DNA from: Micromonospora chersina
GTDB taxonomy: Bacteria; Actinomycetota; Actinomycetes; Mycobacteriales; Micromonosporaceae
NCBI RefSeq assembly: GCF_900091475.1
Contig: NZ_FMIB01000002.1
Location: 6,386,001 to 6,450,000 of the forward strand
Reading direction: 5' to 3'
DNA length: 64,000 bases
The first letter of the stretch is position 1, and each line of letters starts with the position of its first letter. The position numbers and the translations under genes were made by a program. Below are positions 38,085-46,222 of this stretch, piece by piece. The notes beneath the pieces were generated by a model, which saw only the letters and a program-made list of their open reading frames with translations, searched no databases and was not told the DNA's origin.

Positions 38085-38642
38085 ATGCGCAAGCTCGTCT
38101 ACTGGGTGCACCAGTCGGTCGACGGCTTCATCGAGGGGCCGAACGGGGAGTTCGACTGGGCGGCCATGGCGCCGGAGCTGTCCACGTACTCCTTCGAGCT
38201 GACCGACCGGGCCGACGCCTTCCTCTACGGCCGCAAGGTGTGGGGGATGATGTCCTGGTACTGGCCCCGCGCCGAGCAGATCTCCCCGGACCCGCACGAC
38301 CTGCGGTTCGCGCCGATCTGGGCCCGCACCCCGAAGATCGTCATCTCCCGCACGCTGGAGAGCGCCGAGTACGGCGCCCGGGTGATCGGCCGCGACCTCG
38401 CCGCCGAGGTCGCGGAGCTGAAGGCGCAGCCGGGCAAGGACCTGCTGCTCACCGGCGGCTCCGGCGCCGCGGCGGCCCTCACCGAGCTGGGGCTGATCGA
38501 CGAGTACCACGTGGCGGTGCACCCGATCGTGCTGGGCGGCGGCACCCCGGTCTTCCCCGGCAAGGACCGCCTCGACCTGCGGCTGACCGGGACCCGCGGC
38601 TTCGACGGCCGCTCGGTGCTGCTGCGCTACGAGCGGGCCTGA
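38085..38642 (+). CDS. Dihydrofolate reductase-family protein (RibD C-terminal-like)
   Basis: 185 residues of the RibD_C/DHFR-like reductase fold: MRKLVYWVHQSVDGFIEGPN at the start, LYGRKVWGMMSWYWP, and the nucleotide-binding LLTGGSGAAAALTELGLIDEY plus VLGGGTPVFPG. NADPH reductase of unknown substrate; stand-alone copies like this are common in actinobacteria and usually not folate enzymes. Clear GGAGGA before the ATG at 38085. Confidence 0.85.
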   Translation: MRKLVYWVHQSVDGFIEGPNGEFDWAAMAPELSTYSFELTDRADAFLYGRKVWGMMSWYWPRAEQISPDPHDLRFAPIWARTPKIVISRTLESAEYGARVIGRDLAAEVAELKAQPGKDLLLTGGSGAAAALTELGLIDEYHVAVHPIVLGGGTPVFPGKDRLDLRLTGTRGFDGRSVLLRYERA

Positions 38643-38647
38643 CCGCC

Positions 38648-40486
38648 TCAGCGCCCGCGGCGGCGGGGACGGTACGTGGCGACGACCGACGGCAACCCGC
38701 GCCGGAGGATCTCGGTCCGGTCGCTGTCCCCGCGCAGCACCGCGGCGGCCGTCTTGCGGGCCTGCTCGGCGGTGAAGTGAGGCGGCAGCATCAGCTCCGC
38801 CGGGTCGACGACCGCGTTCACCACCACCGGCCGGTCGGCGCCGAGCGCCCGCTGCCACAGGTCGGGCACCTGGTCGGGGGAGTCGACGAGCACGCCGTCG
38901 AGCCCCAGCACCTCGGCCCACCTGTGGTACGCCACGTCCGGCAGGTCCTGGCTGGCCGGGAACATGGGCGTCCCCTCGCCGGAGCGCTGCTCCCAGCTCA
39001 CGAAGGACAGGTCGCGGTTGTTGAGCACCAGCACCACGAACCGCGGGTCGGTCCACTCCCGCCAGTACTTCGCCACGGTGATCAGCTCGTTGACACCGTT
39101 CATCTGCATGGCGCCGTCGCCGATGAGCGCGACCAGCGGGCGGTCCGGGTGGGCGAACTTCGCGGCGATCGCGTACGGCATGGCCCCGCCCATGGAGAGC
39201 AGGGTGCCGGAGAGACTGGCCAGCATGCCGGGGCGGACCCGGACGTGGCGGGCGTACCAGGCGGTCGCGGTGCCGCAGTCCACGGCCAGCATCGCGTCGT
39301 CGGGCAGGGCGTCGTCGAGGGTCGCGAAGAGCAGCTGCGGGTTCACCGGGTCGGCCGGCTGCTCGGCCACGTCCCGCTGGGACTGCCGCCACTTGGCGGT
39401 GGCGTCGGCCAGGGTGGCCCGCCACGCGGTGGGCACCGGTCCGGTGCCCAACTCCCGCAGCAGCGCCCGCAGGGTCGGCGCGGCGTCGCCGGTCAGGTTC
39501 ACCTCGGTCGGGTAGCGCAGCCCCATGCGGCTGCCGTCCAGGTCGATCTGCACGGCTCGGGCCCGCCCCTGCGGCGGGTAGAACTCCGAGTACGGCATGT
39601 TGCTGCCCACGATCAGCAGCCGGTCGCACTCCTGCATGAGCTGCCAGCTCGGGCGGCTGCCCAGCAGGCCGATGGCGCCGGTCACCCACGGCTGCCGGTG
39701 GTCGACGGCGGCGAAGCCGAGCAGGGCGGTGGCCACCCCGGCGCCGAGCCGGTCGGCGACCCGGCGGACCTCGTCCTCCGCGCCCAGGGCACCCTGGCCG
39801 ACGAGCATGGCGACCTTCTCGCCGCCGCGCAGCACCTCGGCCGCCCGGCGTACCTCCTCCTCCGGTGGCACGGTCGGCATGCTGCTCGGCACCGCGCTGG
39901 TGTGGTAGTAGCCGTGGGCGTGCGGCGGCTCCGGCACCGCCGGCTCGTCCTGCACGTCGGAGGGGAGCACCAGGGCCGTGACCGTACGCCGGGCCAGCGC
40001 GGTCCGGCAGGCCCGGTCGACCAGGTGCCGCGCCTGGGACGGGTCGTCGAGCTGGGCGAGGAAGGCCGACGCCACGTCCTTGTACAGGGCGAGCAGGTCC
40101 ACCTCCTGGTAGTAGCCACCGCCCTCGGCGGGCAGCGCGGTGTGCCCGAGCAGCGCCACCACCGGCTGGTGGTCGAGCTTCGCGTCGTAGAGGCCGTTGA
40201 GCACGTGGATCGCGCCGGGACCGCTTGTCACCAGCACGCAGCCCAGCGGACCACCGCCGTACTTGACGTGGGCGCTGGCCGCGAAGCCGGCCGTCTCCTC
40301 GTGCCGGACCTGGATGAACTGCGTCCGGTCGGCGGCCCGTTGCAGCGCGGAGGTCATCCCGTTGATGCCGTCGCCGGGATAGCCGTAGTAGCGGTGCACG
40401 CCCCACTCGGCCAGCCGGGACACGATGTAGTCGGCGACCGTGGCGTTCCGGGGCAGCCGGCCGTCGCCGCTGGGGTCCGCGCTCAT
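38648..40486 (-). CDS. Thiamine pyrophosphate-dependent enzyme (pyruvate oxidase/acetolactate synthase-like)
   Basis: 612 residues with the three-domain TPP fold: N-terminal Pyr domain containing the catalytic Glu in VRHEETAGFAAS (about 62), central domain (about 210-340) and the PP domain with GDGAMQMNGVNELITVAKYW, the GDG-x(n)-N metal/TPP motif. Closest in layout to PoxB-type oxidases or decarboxylases rather than biosynthetic IlvB: no IlvN subunit is adjacent. Substrate is an alpha-keto acid by family rule. Confidence 0.85.
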   Translation of the reverse strand: MSADPSGDGRLPRNATVADYIVSRLAEWGVHRYYGYPGDGINGMTSALQRAADRTQFIQVRHEETAGFAASAHVKYGGGPLGCVLVTSGPGAIHVLNGLYDAKLDHQPVVALLGHTALPAEGGGYYQEVDLLALYKDVASAFLAQLDDPSQARHLVDRACRTALARRTVTALVLPSDVQDEPAVPEPPHAHGYYHTSAVPSSMPTVPPEEEVRRAAEVLRGGEKVAMLVGQGALGAEDEVRRVADRLGAGVATALLGFAAVDHRQPWVTGAIGLLGSRPSWQLMQECDRLLIVGSNMPYSEFYPPQGRARAVQIDLDGSRMGLRYPTEVNLTGDAAPTLRALLRELGTGPVPTAWRATLADATAKWRQSQRDVAEQPADPVNPQLLFATLDDALPDDAMLAVDCGTATAWYARHVRVRPGMLASLSGTLLSMGGAMPYAIAAKFAHPDRPLVALIGDGAMQMNGVNELITVAKYWREWTDPRFVVLVLNNRDLSFVSWEQRSGEGTPMFPASQDLPDVAYHRWAEVLGLDGVLVDSPDQVPDLWQRALGADRPVVVNAVVDPAELMLPPHFTAEQARKTAAAVLRGDSDRTEILRRGLPSVVATYRPRRRGR

Positions 40487-40598
40487 CGTGGTGGTCCCTT
40501 CGTCGCTGTCCGCTTTCCCGGGCTCCCGTTCCCGTCCCCGGGCGGCGGAAACCCGGGCCGCGCCGGACCGGCCGGACCGACCAGGCAGAATCCGTCAG

Positions 40599-41408
40599 GT
40601 GCCCGTCCACGAGATCACCGACCCCGACGACGACCGGATCGCCGACTACCGCGCGCTGACCGACGTGGAGCTGCGGACCCGCTGGGAGCCCCCGCACGGG
40701 CTGTTCATCGCCGAGGGCGAGCTGGTGCTGCGGCGGGCGCTGCGGGCCGGCTACCCCGCCCGGTCGTACCTGGTCGACGCCAAGCGGGTGGACCAGCTCG
40801 CCGACCTCGACACCGGCGACACCCCGGTCTACGCGGCCACCCCCGACGTGCTCCAGCGGGCCACCGGCTTCCACGTGCACCGGGGCGTGCTCGCCTCGTT
40901 CCGCCGCAAGCCGCTGCCGTCCGCCGCCGAGGTGCTGGCCACCGCCCGGCGGGTGGTGATCCTGGAGGACGTCAACAACCACACCAACCTGGGCGCGATC
41001 TTCCGGGCCGTGGCGGCGCTCGGGGTGGACGCCGTGCTGCTCTCGCCGACCTGCGCCGACCCGCTCTACCGGCGCAGCGTCCGGGTCAGCATGGGCGAGG
41101 TGTTCGCCATCCCGTACGCGAAGCTGGAGCCCTGGCCCGACGCGCTCGGCCAGGTCCGGGCGGCGGGCTTCACGGTGCTGGCCATGACGCCCGCGCCGGA
41201 CGCCGTGCCGATCCAGCGGCTGGACGCCGGGCAGCGCGCCCGCGCGGCCCTGCTCATGGGCGCCGAGGGCGCCGGCCTGACCCGGGCCGCCATGGACGCC
41301 AGCGACGTGCGGGTGGTGATCCCCATGCGGCGCGGGGTGGACTCGCTCAACGTGGCCGCCGCCACCGCAGTGGCGTGCTGGGAGCTGGGCCGCGACGACC
41401 CGCTGTGA
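40599..41408 (+). CDS. SpoU/TrmH-family RNA 2'-O-methyltransferase
   Basis: 269 residues. N-terminal substrate-binding region (about 15-110), then the knotted SPOUT domain: motif 1 NNHTNLGAIFRAVAALG, motif 2 LLMGAEGAGL, motif 3 IPMRRGVDSLNVAAATAV. Methylates ribose in tRNA or rRNA with SAM. The GTG at 40599 (VPVHEITDPDDDR) lies 7 nt after a CAGAAT box (40586-40591), consistent with a leaderless start. Confidence 0.9.
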   Translation: MPVHEITDPDDDRIADYRALTDVELRTRWEPPHGLFIAEGELVLRRALRAGYPARSYLVDAKRVDQLADLDTGDTPVYAATPDVLQRATGFHVHRGVLASFRRKPLPSAAEVLATARRVVILEDVNNHTNLGAIFRAVAALGVDAVLLSPTCADPLYRRSVRVSMGEVFAIPYAKLEPWPDALGQVRAAGFTVLAMTPAPDAVPIQRLDAGQRARAALLMGAEGAGLTRAAMDASDVRVVIPMRRGVDSLNVAAATAVACWELGRDDPL

Positions 41409-41436
41409 CGCCGGGGCGGCCCCTGCCGCCCCGGCG
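41409..41436. terminator. Bidirectional hairpin terminator
   Basis: CGCCGGGGCGGC-CCCT-GCCGCCCCGGCG: perfect 12-bp stem with a 4-nt loop between the convergent methyltransferase and serine hydrolase genes. Confidence 0.8.
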
Positions 41437-41444
41437 CCGCGCGG

Positions 41445-42719
41445 TCAGGCGAAGTACGTCGACCAGAGGTTGTGCGTCGGCCAGCTGCTCACCGCACGCG
41501 AGGCGGTCCAGAGCGCCGAGTCGATCGGGGCGTAGCTCAGCCCGGACTCGTCGTCGCGCTGGTTGAACACCGCCGCCCAGCTCATCCCCTGGTACGTCCG
41601 CACCAGGATGCTGTACGTCCCGGCGAAGCTGCCGGTGTGCCAGGTGTTGCGGCCGGTGCCGCCGGTGACCGGGCGGACCGCCCAGCCGAGGCCGTAGTAC
41701 CAGCCGTCGGTGTTGACCCCGGTCGGGTTGGGCACCGCGAAGACGCGACCGGTCGAGGTGCTGTTCAGCACCGGGCTGCCGCTGTCGAAGGCGGTCGCCC
41801 AGCGGACCAGGTCCACTGCCGAGGCCAGCCAGCCGCCGTTGGCGTCGTGGATGCGCATGCTGAAGGTGCCGTACGGCGCGTCCACGATCGTGCCGGAGTC
41901 GTCCAGCACGGTGGGGCCGGTGTACTGCGACCGGTAGCCGACCTCGCCGGCGTGCCGGCTGACCGTCCACCCCAGCCCCATCCGGGTGATGCCGAGCGGG
42001 GCGAGCAGCTTCTGCTTCACGTACGTCTCGTAGGGCAGGCCGCTGACCTTCTCGACGATCCGGCCGGCGAGCAGGTAGCCGTAGTTGCTGTAGGAGACCG
42101 TCGAGCCGGGCTCGTGCATGAGCGGCTGGCCGGACATGAACCGGATGATGTCCGCGTGCGTCAGCTCCATCGGCACGCCGAGCGCGTTGGCGATGATCCG
42201 GTCCTTGAAGACCGGGTCGAACGCGGTGAGGTCCTTGTCCCAGCCGCCGGTGTGCTGGAGCAGCCGCCACAGCGTGACACTGGCGAGCCGGGGGTCGGCG
42301 GTCTGCCCGGCCGGCGGGGTCAGGTCGAGGAACTTGGTGATCGGGTCACCGAGGCTGAGCTTGCCGTCCTGGGCGAGCCGCACCACCGCCGCCGCGGTCA
42401 GCGACTTGGAGAGGCTGGCCACCCGGAACAGCGAGGTGGGCTTGATGAGCATCGGTGAGTTGTTGCCGTAGCCGCGGGCCAGGACGAGCCGGCCCTGGTA
42501 GGTCACCGCCAGCTGGCCGGCGTCGATGTTCCGGGCCTGCATGAAGCTCTTCATCGTGTCGTCGAACGCGCTGAGCGCGCTCACCGTGGTGCCGGTGCTC
42601 GTCCAGGTGTCCACGGCGGCCGCTGCCGGCGCCGTCACCGCGCCCGCGCCGAGCGCCCCCGCCCCCGCGGCGGTGACCAGCTTCGCGAACGCCCGTCGGC
42701 TGACCGTCGTCCCGTCCAT
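41445..42719 (-). CDS. Tat-exported serine hydrolase (beta-lactamase/D,D-peptidase fold)
   Basis: 424 residues with a twin-arginine signal (SRRAFAKLV, hydrophobic run, then APAAAAV). Ser102-x-x-Lys105 (SLSK), YSN in VSYSNYGYL and a C-terminal HTGSF in place of HxG/KTG complete the active site. Secreted D,D-peptidase-like or esterase; not demonstrably a beta-lactamase. ATG at 42719 with AAGGGAGG just upstream. Divergent from the PucR gene. Confidence 0.88.
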   Translation of the reverse strand: MDGTTVSRRAFAKLVTAAGAGALGAGAVTAPAAAAVDTWTSTGTTVSALSAFDDTMKSFMQARNIDAGQLAVTYQGRLVLARGYGNNSPMLIKPTSLFRVASLSKSLTAAAVVRLAQDGKLSLGDPITKFLDLTPPAGQTADPRLASVTLWRLLQHTGGWDKDLTAFDPVFKDRIIANALGVPMELTHADIIRFMSGQPLMHEPGSTVSYSNYGYLLAGRIVEKVSGLPYETYVKQKLLAPLGITRMGLGWTVSRHAGEVGYRSQYTGPTVLDDSGTIVDAPYGTFSMRIHDANGGWLASAVDLVRWATAFDSGSPVLNSTSTGRVFAVPNPTGVNTDGWYYGLGWAVRPVTGGTGRNTWHTGSFAGTYSILVRTYQGMSWAAVFNQRDDESGLSYAPIDSALWTASRAVSSWPTHNLWSTYFA

Positions 42720-42830
42720 GCCTCCCTTCCGATTGATCACGATCACCGGCACGCTACTGGAGGTGATCGAGGAGCGGGGGACCGCCCGGCGCGCTCGGAA
42801 TCGGCGGTGACGCAGGGTAGCGTGTCGCCC

Positions 42831-44750
42831 GTGTTCCCTACCGTCCGTGAGGTGCTCGCCCTGGTGCCGGTGCGCCACGGCGCCCCGCGCCTGGTCGCGG
42901 GGGACGCGGGCCTGGACCGGCCGGTGCGCTGGGTACACGTGGCCGAGGTGCCCGACATCGCCACCCTGCTCGGCGGCGGCGAGCTGGTGCTCACCACCGG
43001 GATCGGGCTGCCCGCCGACGACGCCGGGCTGCGGGCGTTCATCGGCGACCTGGCCGACGTCGGGGTCTCCGGGCTCGTCGTGGAGCTGGGCCGCCGCTAC
43101 GTCAGCGGGGTGCCCCGGGTCATGGCGGCCGCCGCCGAGCGCCGCGGGCTGCCCCTTGTCGAGCTGCGCCGGGCCACCCCGTTCGTGCGGATCACCGAGG
43201 CGGTGCACGCGCTGATCGTGGACGCCCAGCTCACCGAGCTGCGCGCCACCGAGGAGATCCACCAGCGGTTCACCGAACTCTCCGTGGAGGGAGCCGAGCC
43301 GGCCGAGGTGGTCCGCCAGGCCGCCGAGCTGGCCGGCTGCCCGGTGGTGCTGGAGAACCTGTCCCGGCAGGTGCTCGCGTACGACCCGGCGGGGGAGAGC
43401 GCCGAGCTGCTGCTGGACGGCTGGGAGCAGCACTCCCGGCGGATCCGGCCCGCCGGGCGCACCGCGTACGACCCGGACAGCGGGTGGCTGGTGACCACCG
43501 TGGGGGCCCGCGGCCAGGACTGGGGGCGGCTGCTGCTGCGCTGGCCGGCCGGCGGCGAGCTGACCACCGGCGGTCCCGACCGGACACCGGCCGCCCCGGA
43601 GGACCGGCCGGTGTCCGACGACCCGGCCCCGGCGATCACGATCGCCGCCGCCGACCCGTCCGACGGGTACGACGCCGGGGCGGCCGGCGCCGGCGCCCCG
43701 ACCGACCCCGCGACCCCGCCCACCCGGCTGACCATCCTGATCGAGCGGGCCGCCTCCACCCTCGCCCTGGGCCGGCTCATCCGGCGCGACGCCGAGGGAC
43801 TGGAACGGCAGATCCACCGGACCCTGCTCACCGCCCTCATCGACCACTCCCGCCCGGTGGACGAGGTGGCACTGCGCGCCAAGGCGCTCGGCGTCACCCT
43901 GGACCGCCGGCACCTGGTCGGCGTGGTGGTCCGGCACCGGGCCGACGACCCGGCCGAGGGCGGCGGGCCGGGCCCCGACGCCGGCCCCGAGGCCGGCCCG
44001 GCCCGGCTGCGCGACCTCGCCGAGGCGGTCGGCCAGGCGCTGCGGGAGGCGAAGCTGACCGCCCTGACCAGCGCCGTCGACGACCAGGCGGTGGGTGCGC
44101 TGCTCGCGCTGCCCGACCCGGCCGCCGAGGAGAAGGCGCTCGCCGCGTTCGCCGCCGCGCTGCGCCGGGTACGCCTCGACGCCGACCCGGCCCGCCCACC
44201 GGCGCCGCGCCCGGCCCGCCCCGTCGACCCGGCCGCCCGTACCGTGGCGGTCGGCGCGCTGCGGGCCGCGGATCCGGCGTCCCGCCCCCGCCCGGCCGGG
44301 CCGGCCGTGATCGTGGCGGCCGGTTCCGGGGTGGGCAGCCTGCGGGAGGCGCGCCGCTCACTCGTCGAGGCGCGGCAGGTCGCCGAGGCGGCCCGCCGGG
44401 ACCGCCGGGACCTGCCGTACTTCCGGCTGCCGCACGTCGGGCTGGCGGGCCTGCTGCACCTGCTGCGGGACGAGCCGCGGTTGCAGACCTTCGTCGAGCG
44501 GGAGCTGGGCGGGCTGCTGGCGTACGACGCCCAGCATCCCCGGGAGCAGTTGCTCGGCACCCTCCGGGCGTACCTGGAACAGGGCCGGAACAAGTCCGCG
44601 GCGGCCGCCGCCGCCCACCTGTCGCGACCCGCCTTCTACGAACGCCTGGCGCGCATCGGCCGCATCCTCGACGTGGACCTCGACTCGGTCGAGCAGTGCC
44701 TGTCCCTCCACGTGGCCCTACTGGCCCTGGACGCCGTCCGCACCCCCTGA
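42831..44750 (+). CDS. PucR-family transcriptional regulator
   Basis: 639 residues: N-terminal PucR purine-catabolism-type domain (about 1-125, VREVLALVPVRHGAPRL, VVELGRRYVSGVP), a GGDEF-like central region interrupted by Pro/Ala-rich loops, and a C-terminal HTH_30 (LLGTLRAYLEQGRNKSAAAA, then AAHLSRPAFYERLARIGRIL). Regulates nitrogen-compound or amino acid catabolism in known cases; target not evident. GTG at 42831 is chosen over 42807 and 42822 because a TAGCGT box at 42818-42823 sits exactly 7 nt before it and those upstream codons overlap or precede that box. Confidence 0.87.
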   Translation: MFPTVREVLALVPVRHGAPRLVAGDAGLDRPVRWVHVAEVPDIATLLGGGELVLTTGIGLPADDAGLRAFIGDLADVGVSGLVVELGRRYVSGVPRVMAAAAERRGLPLVELRRATPFVRITEAVHALIVDAQLTELRATEEIHQRFTELSVEGAEPAEVVRQAAELAGCPVVLENLSRQVLAYDPAGESAELLLDGWEQHSRRIRPAGRTAYDPDSGWLVTTVGARGQDWGRLLLRWPAGGELTTGGPDRTPAAPEDRPVSDDPAPAITIAAADPSDGYDAGAAGAGAPTDPATPPTRLTILIERAASTLALGRLIRRDAEGLERQIHRTLLTALIDHSRPVDEVALRAKALGVTLDRRHLVGVVVRHRADDPAEGGGPGPDAGPEAGPARLRDLAEAVGQALREAKLTALTSAVDDQAVGALLALPDPAAEEKALAAFAAALRRVRLDADPARPPAPRPARPVDPAARTVAVGALRAADPASRPRPAGPAVIVAAGSGVGSLREARRSLVEARQVAEAARRDRRDLPYFRLPHVGLAGLLHLLRDEPRLQTFVERELGGLLAYDAQHPREQLLGTLRAYLEQGRNKSAAAAAAHLSRPAFYERLARIGRILDVDLDSVEQCLSLHVALLALDAVRTP

Positions 44751-44782
44751 CGCCCTTGCCCGCCCCCTTGAGGGTTGGTGGA

Positions 44783-46132
44783 TCAGGTCAGGGCTGTCAG
44801 GGCCTTCGCGTACTGGGTGGGGACGTACGTCGGGCCGCCGGGGGTGAAGACGTCGGAGGTGGCGGCGGCCGACCAGGCCGTCGCCGGGACCGCTTCGACC
44901 AGGGCGCGGATCACCGGGGCGTCCCGCCACTGCTCCTGCTCGGCGAGCAGGCTCAGCGCGACCACCGACTCCTCCACCTCGCCGACGCACTCGAACGGCT
45001 TGTGGCCGTCCACCCCGAGCAGCTCCCGGTAGCCGGGGATCTGGGACTCGTCGGCCAGCAGGTCGCCGCCGAAGATCGCGGTGAGCCGCTCCCGGGGCAT
45101 GAACGGGGCCATGGCCAGGAAGACGAACCGGCACTTCGGGCAGTCGCGGCACCAGCGCTCGCTCGCGTCGCGCAGCTTGAACGCGGCGTTGCAGCTGGTC
45201 ACCACGGCGTCGTAGCGGTCGGTGTCGGCGAAGAGCCGGGCGATGTGCAGCTCGGACAGCGACCGCAGCAGCGAGAAGTACGGCTCGGTGAGGCCGGCGT
45301 GCTCGGCCAGTGCCGCCCGCAGCAGCCCCTCCGCCTCGACGCCCTTGGACCACTGGTGGTTGATCTCGTGGCCCTGCCAGACCAGGTTCGGGTCGGACGC
45401 CGAGCGCTCGTTGGACATCACCACCGGACCGAGCCCGTGCAGCACGGCCGTGGCGACCGCGATCAGCGAGTTGATCGCGGTGACCGGGATGTGCCCGTTC
45501 CGCGCGCCGGCCGCGTTGAGGTCGAACAGCACCGGGTCGATCCGCCGCCGGGCGGCGAGCGGCACCAGGTCGGACGCCTCGTTGACCGAGACGATGACGT
45601 GGTTCGGGTTGACCGAGAAGGGCACCGGGTCGAAGCCGGCCCGGCGCAGCGCCTCCAGCGTGACGATGGAGTCCTTGCCGCCGCCGACGGCCGACAGCGG
45701 GCGCCGGTCGGAGTTGTCCAGCGGCGCGGCCGGCTCCACCGAGCCGGCCGGCACCTCCGGGCGCAGCTCCAGCACGTGCGGCAACTGGTTGCGGTACGCG
45801 TACTCGGCGAGGCCCTTGGTGTAGACGGCGGTCACGAGGTCGGCGGCGGCGGCGCCCAGCGGCGCCGGCAGCACCAGCCGGGGCGGCGCGGCGGCCTTGT
45901 AGTAGCTGACCCCGGCGACCACGTGCAGCAGTTCGAGGACCCGCGCCAGGGTGGCCGCGGTGTCGTCGGACACCGGCTCCGCCGGCAGGGGAAGGGTGAC
46001 CACCTCGGTGAACCGCTGCTCGCCGTCGGGGCCGGTCAGGGCGTAGTCGAACAACACCTCGCCGGTGGCGAAGTCGATCGAGTAGGACGGGAAGGTGAAG
46101 GCGTCCATCCGCCGCAGCTGCTCGTTGGGCAC
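44783..46132 (-). CDS. murL: UDP-MurNAc-L-Ala-L-Glu epimerase (MurL)
   Basis: 449 residues, matching MurL in length and architecture: an N-terminal domain (FPSYSIDFATGEVLFDYALT), then an ATP-pyrophosphatase-like loop SAVGGGKDSIVTLEALR (about 155-170), GHIPVTAINSLIAVATA, VMSNERSASDPNLVW, and a CRDCPKCRF metal-type cluster. MurL, characterised in Xanthomonas oryzae, uses ATP to epimerise the terminal L-Glu of UDP-MurNAc-L-Ala-L-Glu to D-Glu, bypassing glutamate racemase. The divergent neighbour is a MurD-type ligase, the known partner. Start is the GTG at 46132 (VPNEQLRR), 5 nt after a TAGTAT box (46143-46138), so leaderless; the ATG at 46108 is the alternative. Confidence 0.87.
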   Translation of the reverse strand: MPNEQLRRMDAFTFPSYSIDFATGEVLFDYALTGPDGEQRFTEVVTLPLPAEPVSDDTAATLARVLELLHVVAGVSYYKAAAPPRLVLPAPLGAAAADLVTAVYTKGLAEYAYRNQLPHVLELRPEVPAGSVEPAAPLDNSDRRPLSAVGGGKDSIVTLEALRRAGFDPVPFSVNPNHVIVSVNEASDLVPLAARRRIDPVLFDLNAAGARNGHIPVTAINSLIAVATAVLHGLGPVVMSNERSASDPNLVWQGHEINHQWSKGVEAEGLLRAALAEHAGLTEPYFSLLRSLSELHIARLFADTDRYDAVVTSCNAAFKLRDASERWCRDCPKCRFVFLAMAPFMPRERLTAIFGGDLLADESQIPGYRELLGVDGHKPFECVGEVEESVVALSLLAEQEQWRDAPVIRALVEAVPATAWSAAATSDVFTPGGPTYVPTQYAKALTALT

Positions 46133-46222
46133 ACGCCATACTAGGCCCTGGTTCGTCCGGCCGTGTCCGGCTGTGCCGGACCGCACCCGCCGACCCGCCG
46201 ACCCGACCCCCGAGGAGAGCCC
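46133..46222. promoter_or_regulatory. murL-murD2 divergent promoter
   Basis: 90 bp between the two starts. On the minus strand a near-consensus -10 box TAGTAT (46143-46138) places transcription at or next to the murL GTG. On the plus strand GAGGAGAG (46211-46218) is the murD2 ribosome site. A shared control region would keep the two enzymes in step. Confidence 0.6.

Noticed and set aside
38648..40486. Acetolactate synthase of branched-chain amino acid synthesis
   Set aside because: No regulatory subunit or ilv genes adjoin it and the layout is closer to pyruvate oxidase-type TPP enzymes.
31110..42719. Two beta-lactamase-fold serine hydrolases as antibiotic-resistance genes
   Set aside because: SxxK/YSN motifs are shared by esterases and D,D-peptidases; one lacks a signal peptide and neither shows a specific beta-lactamase signature.
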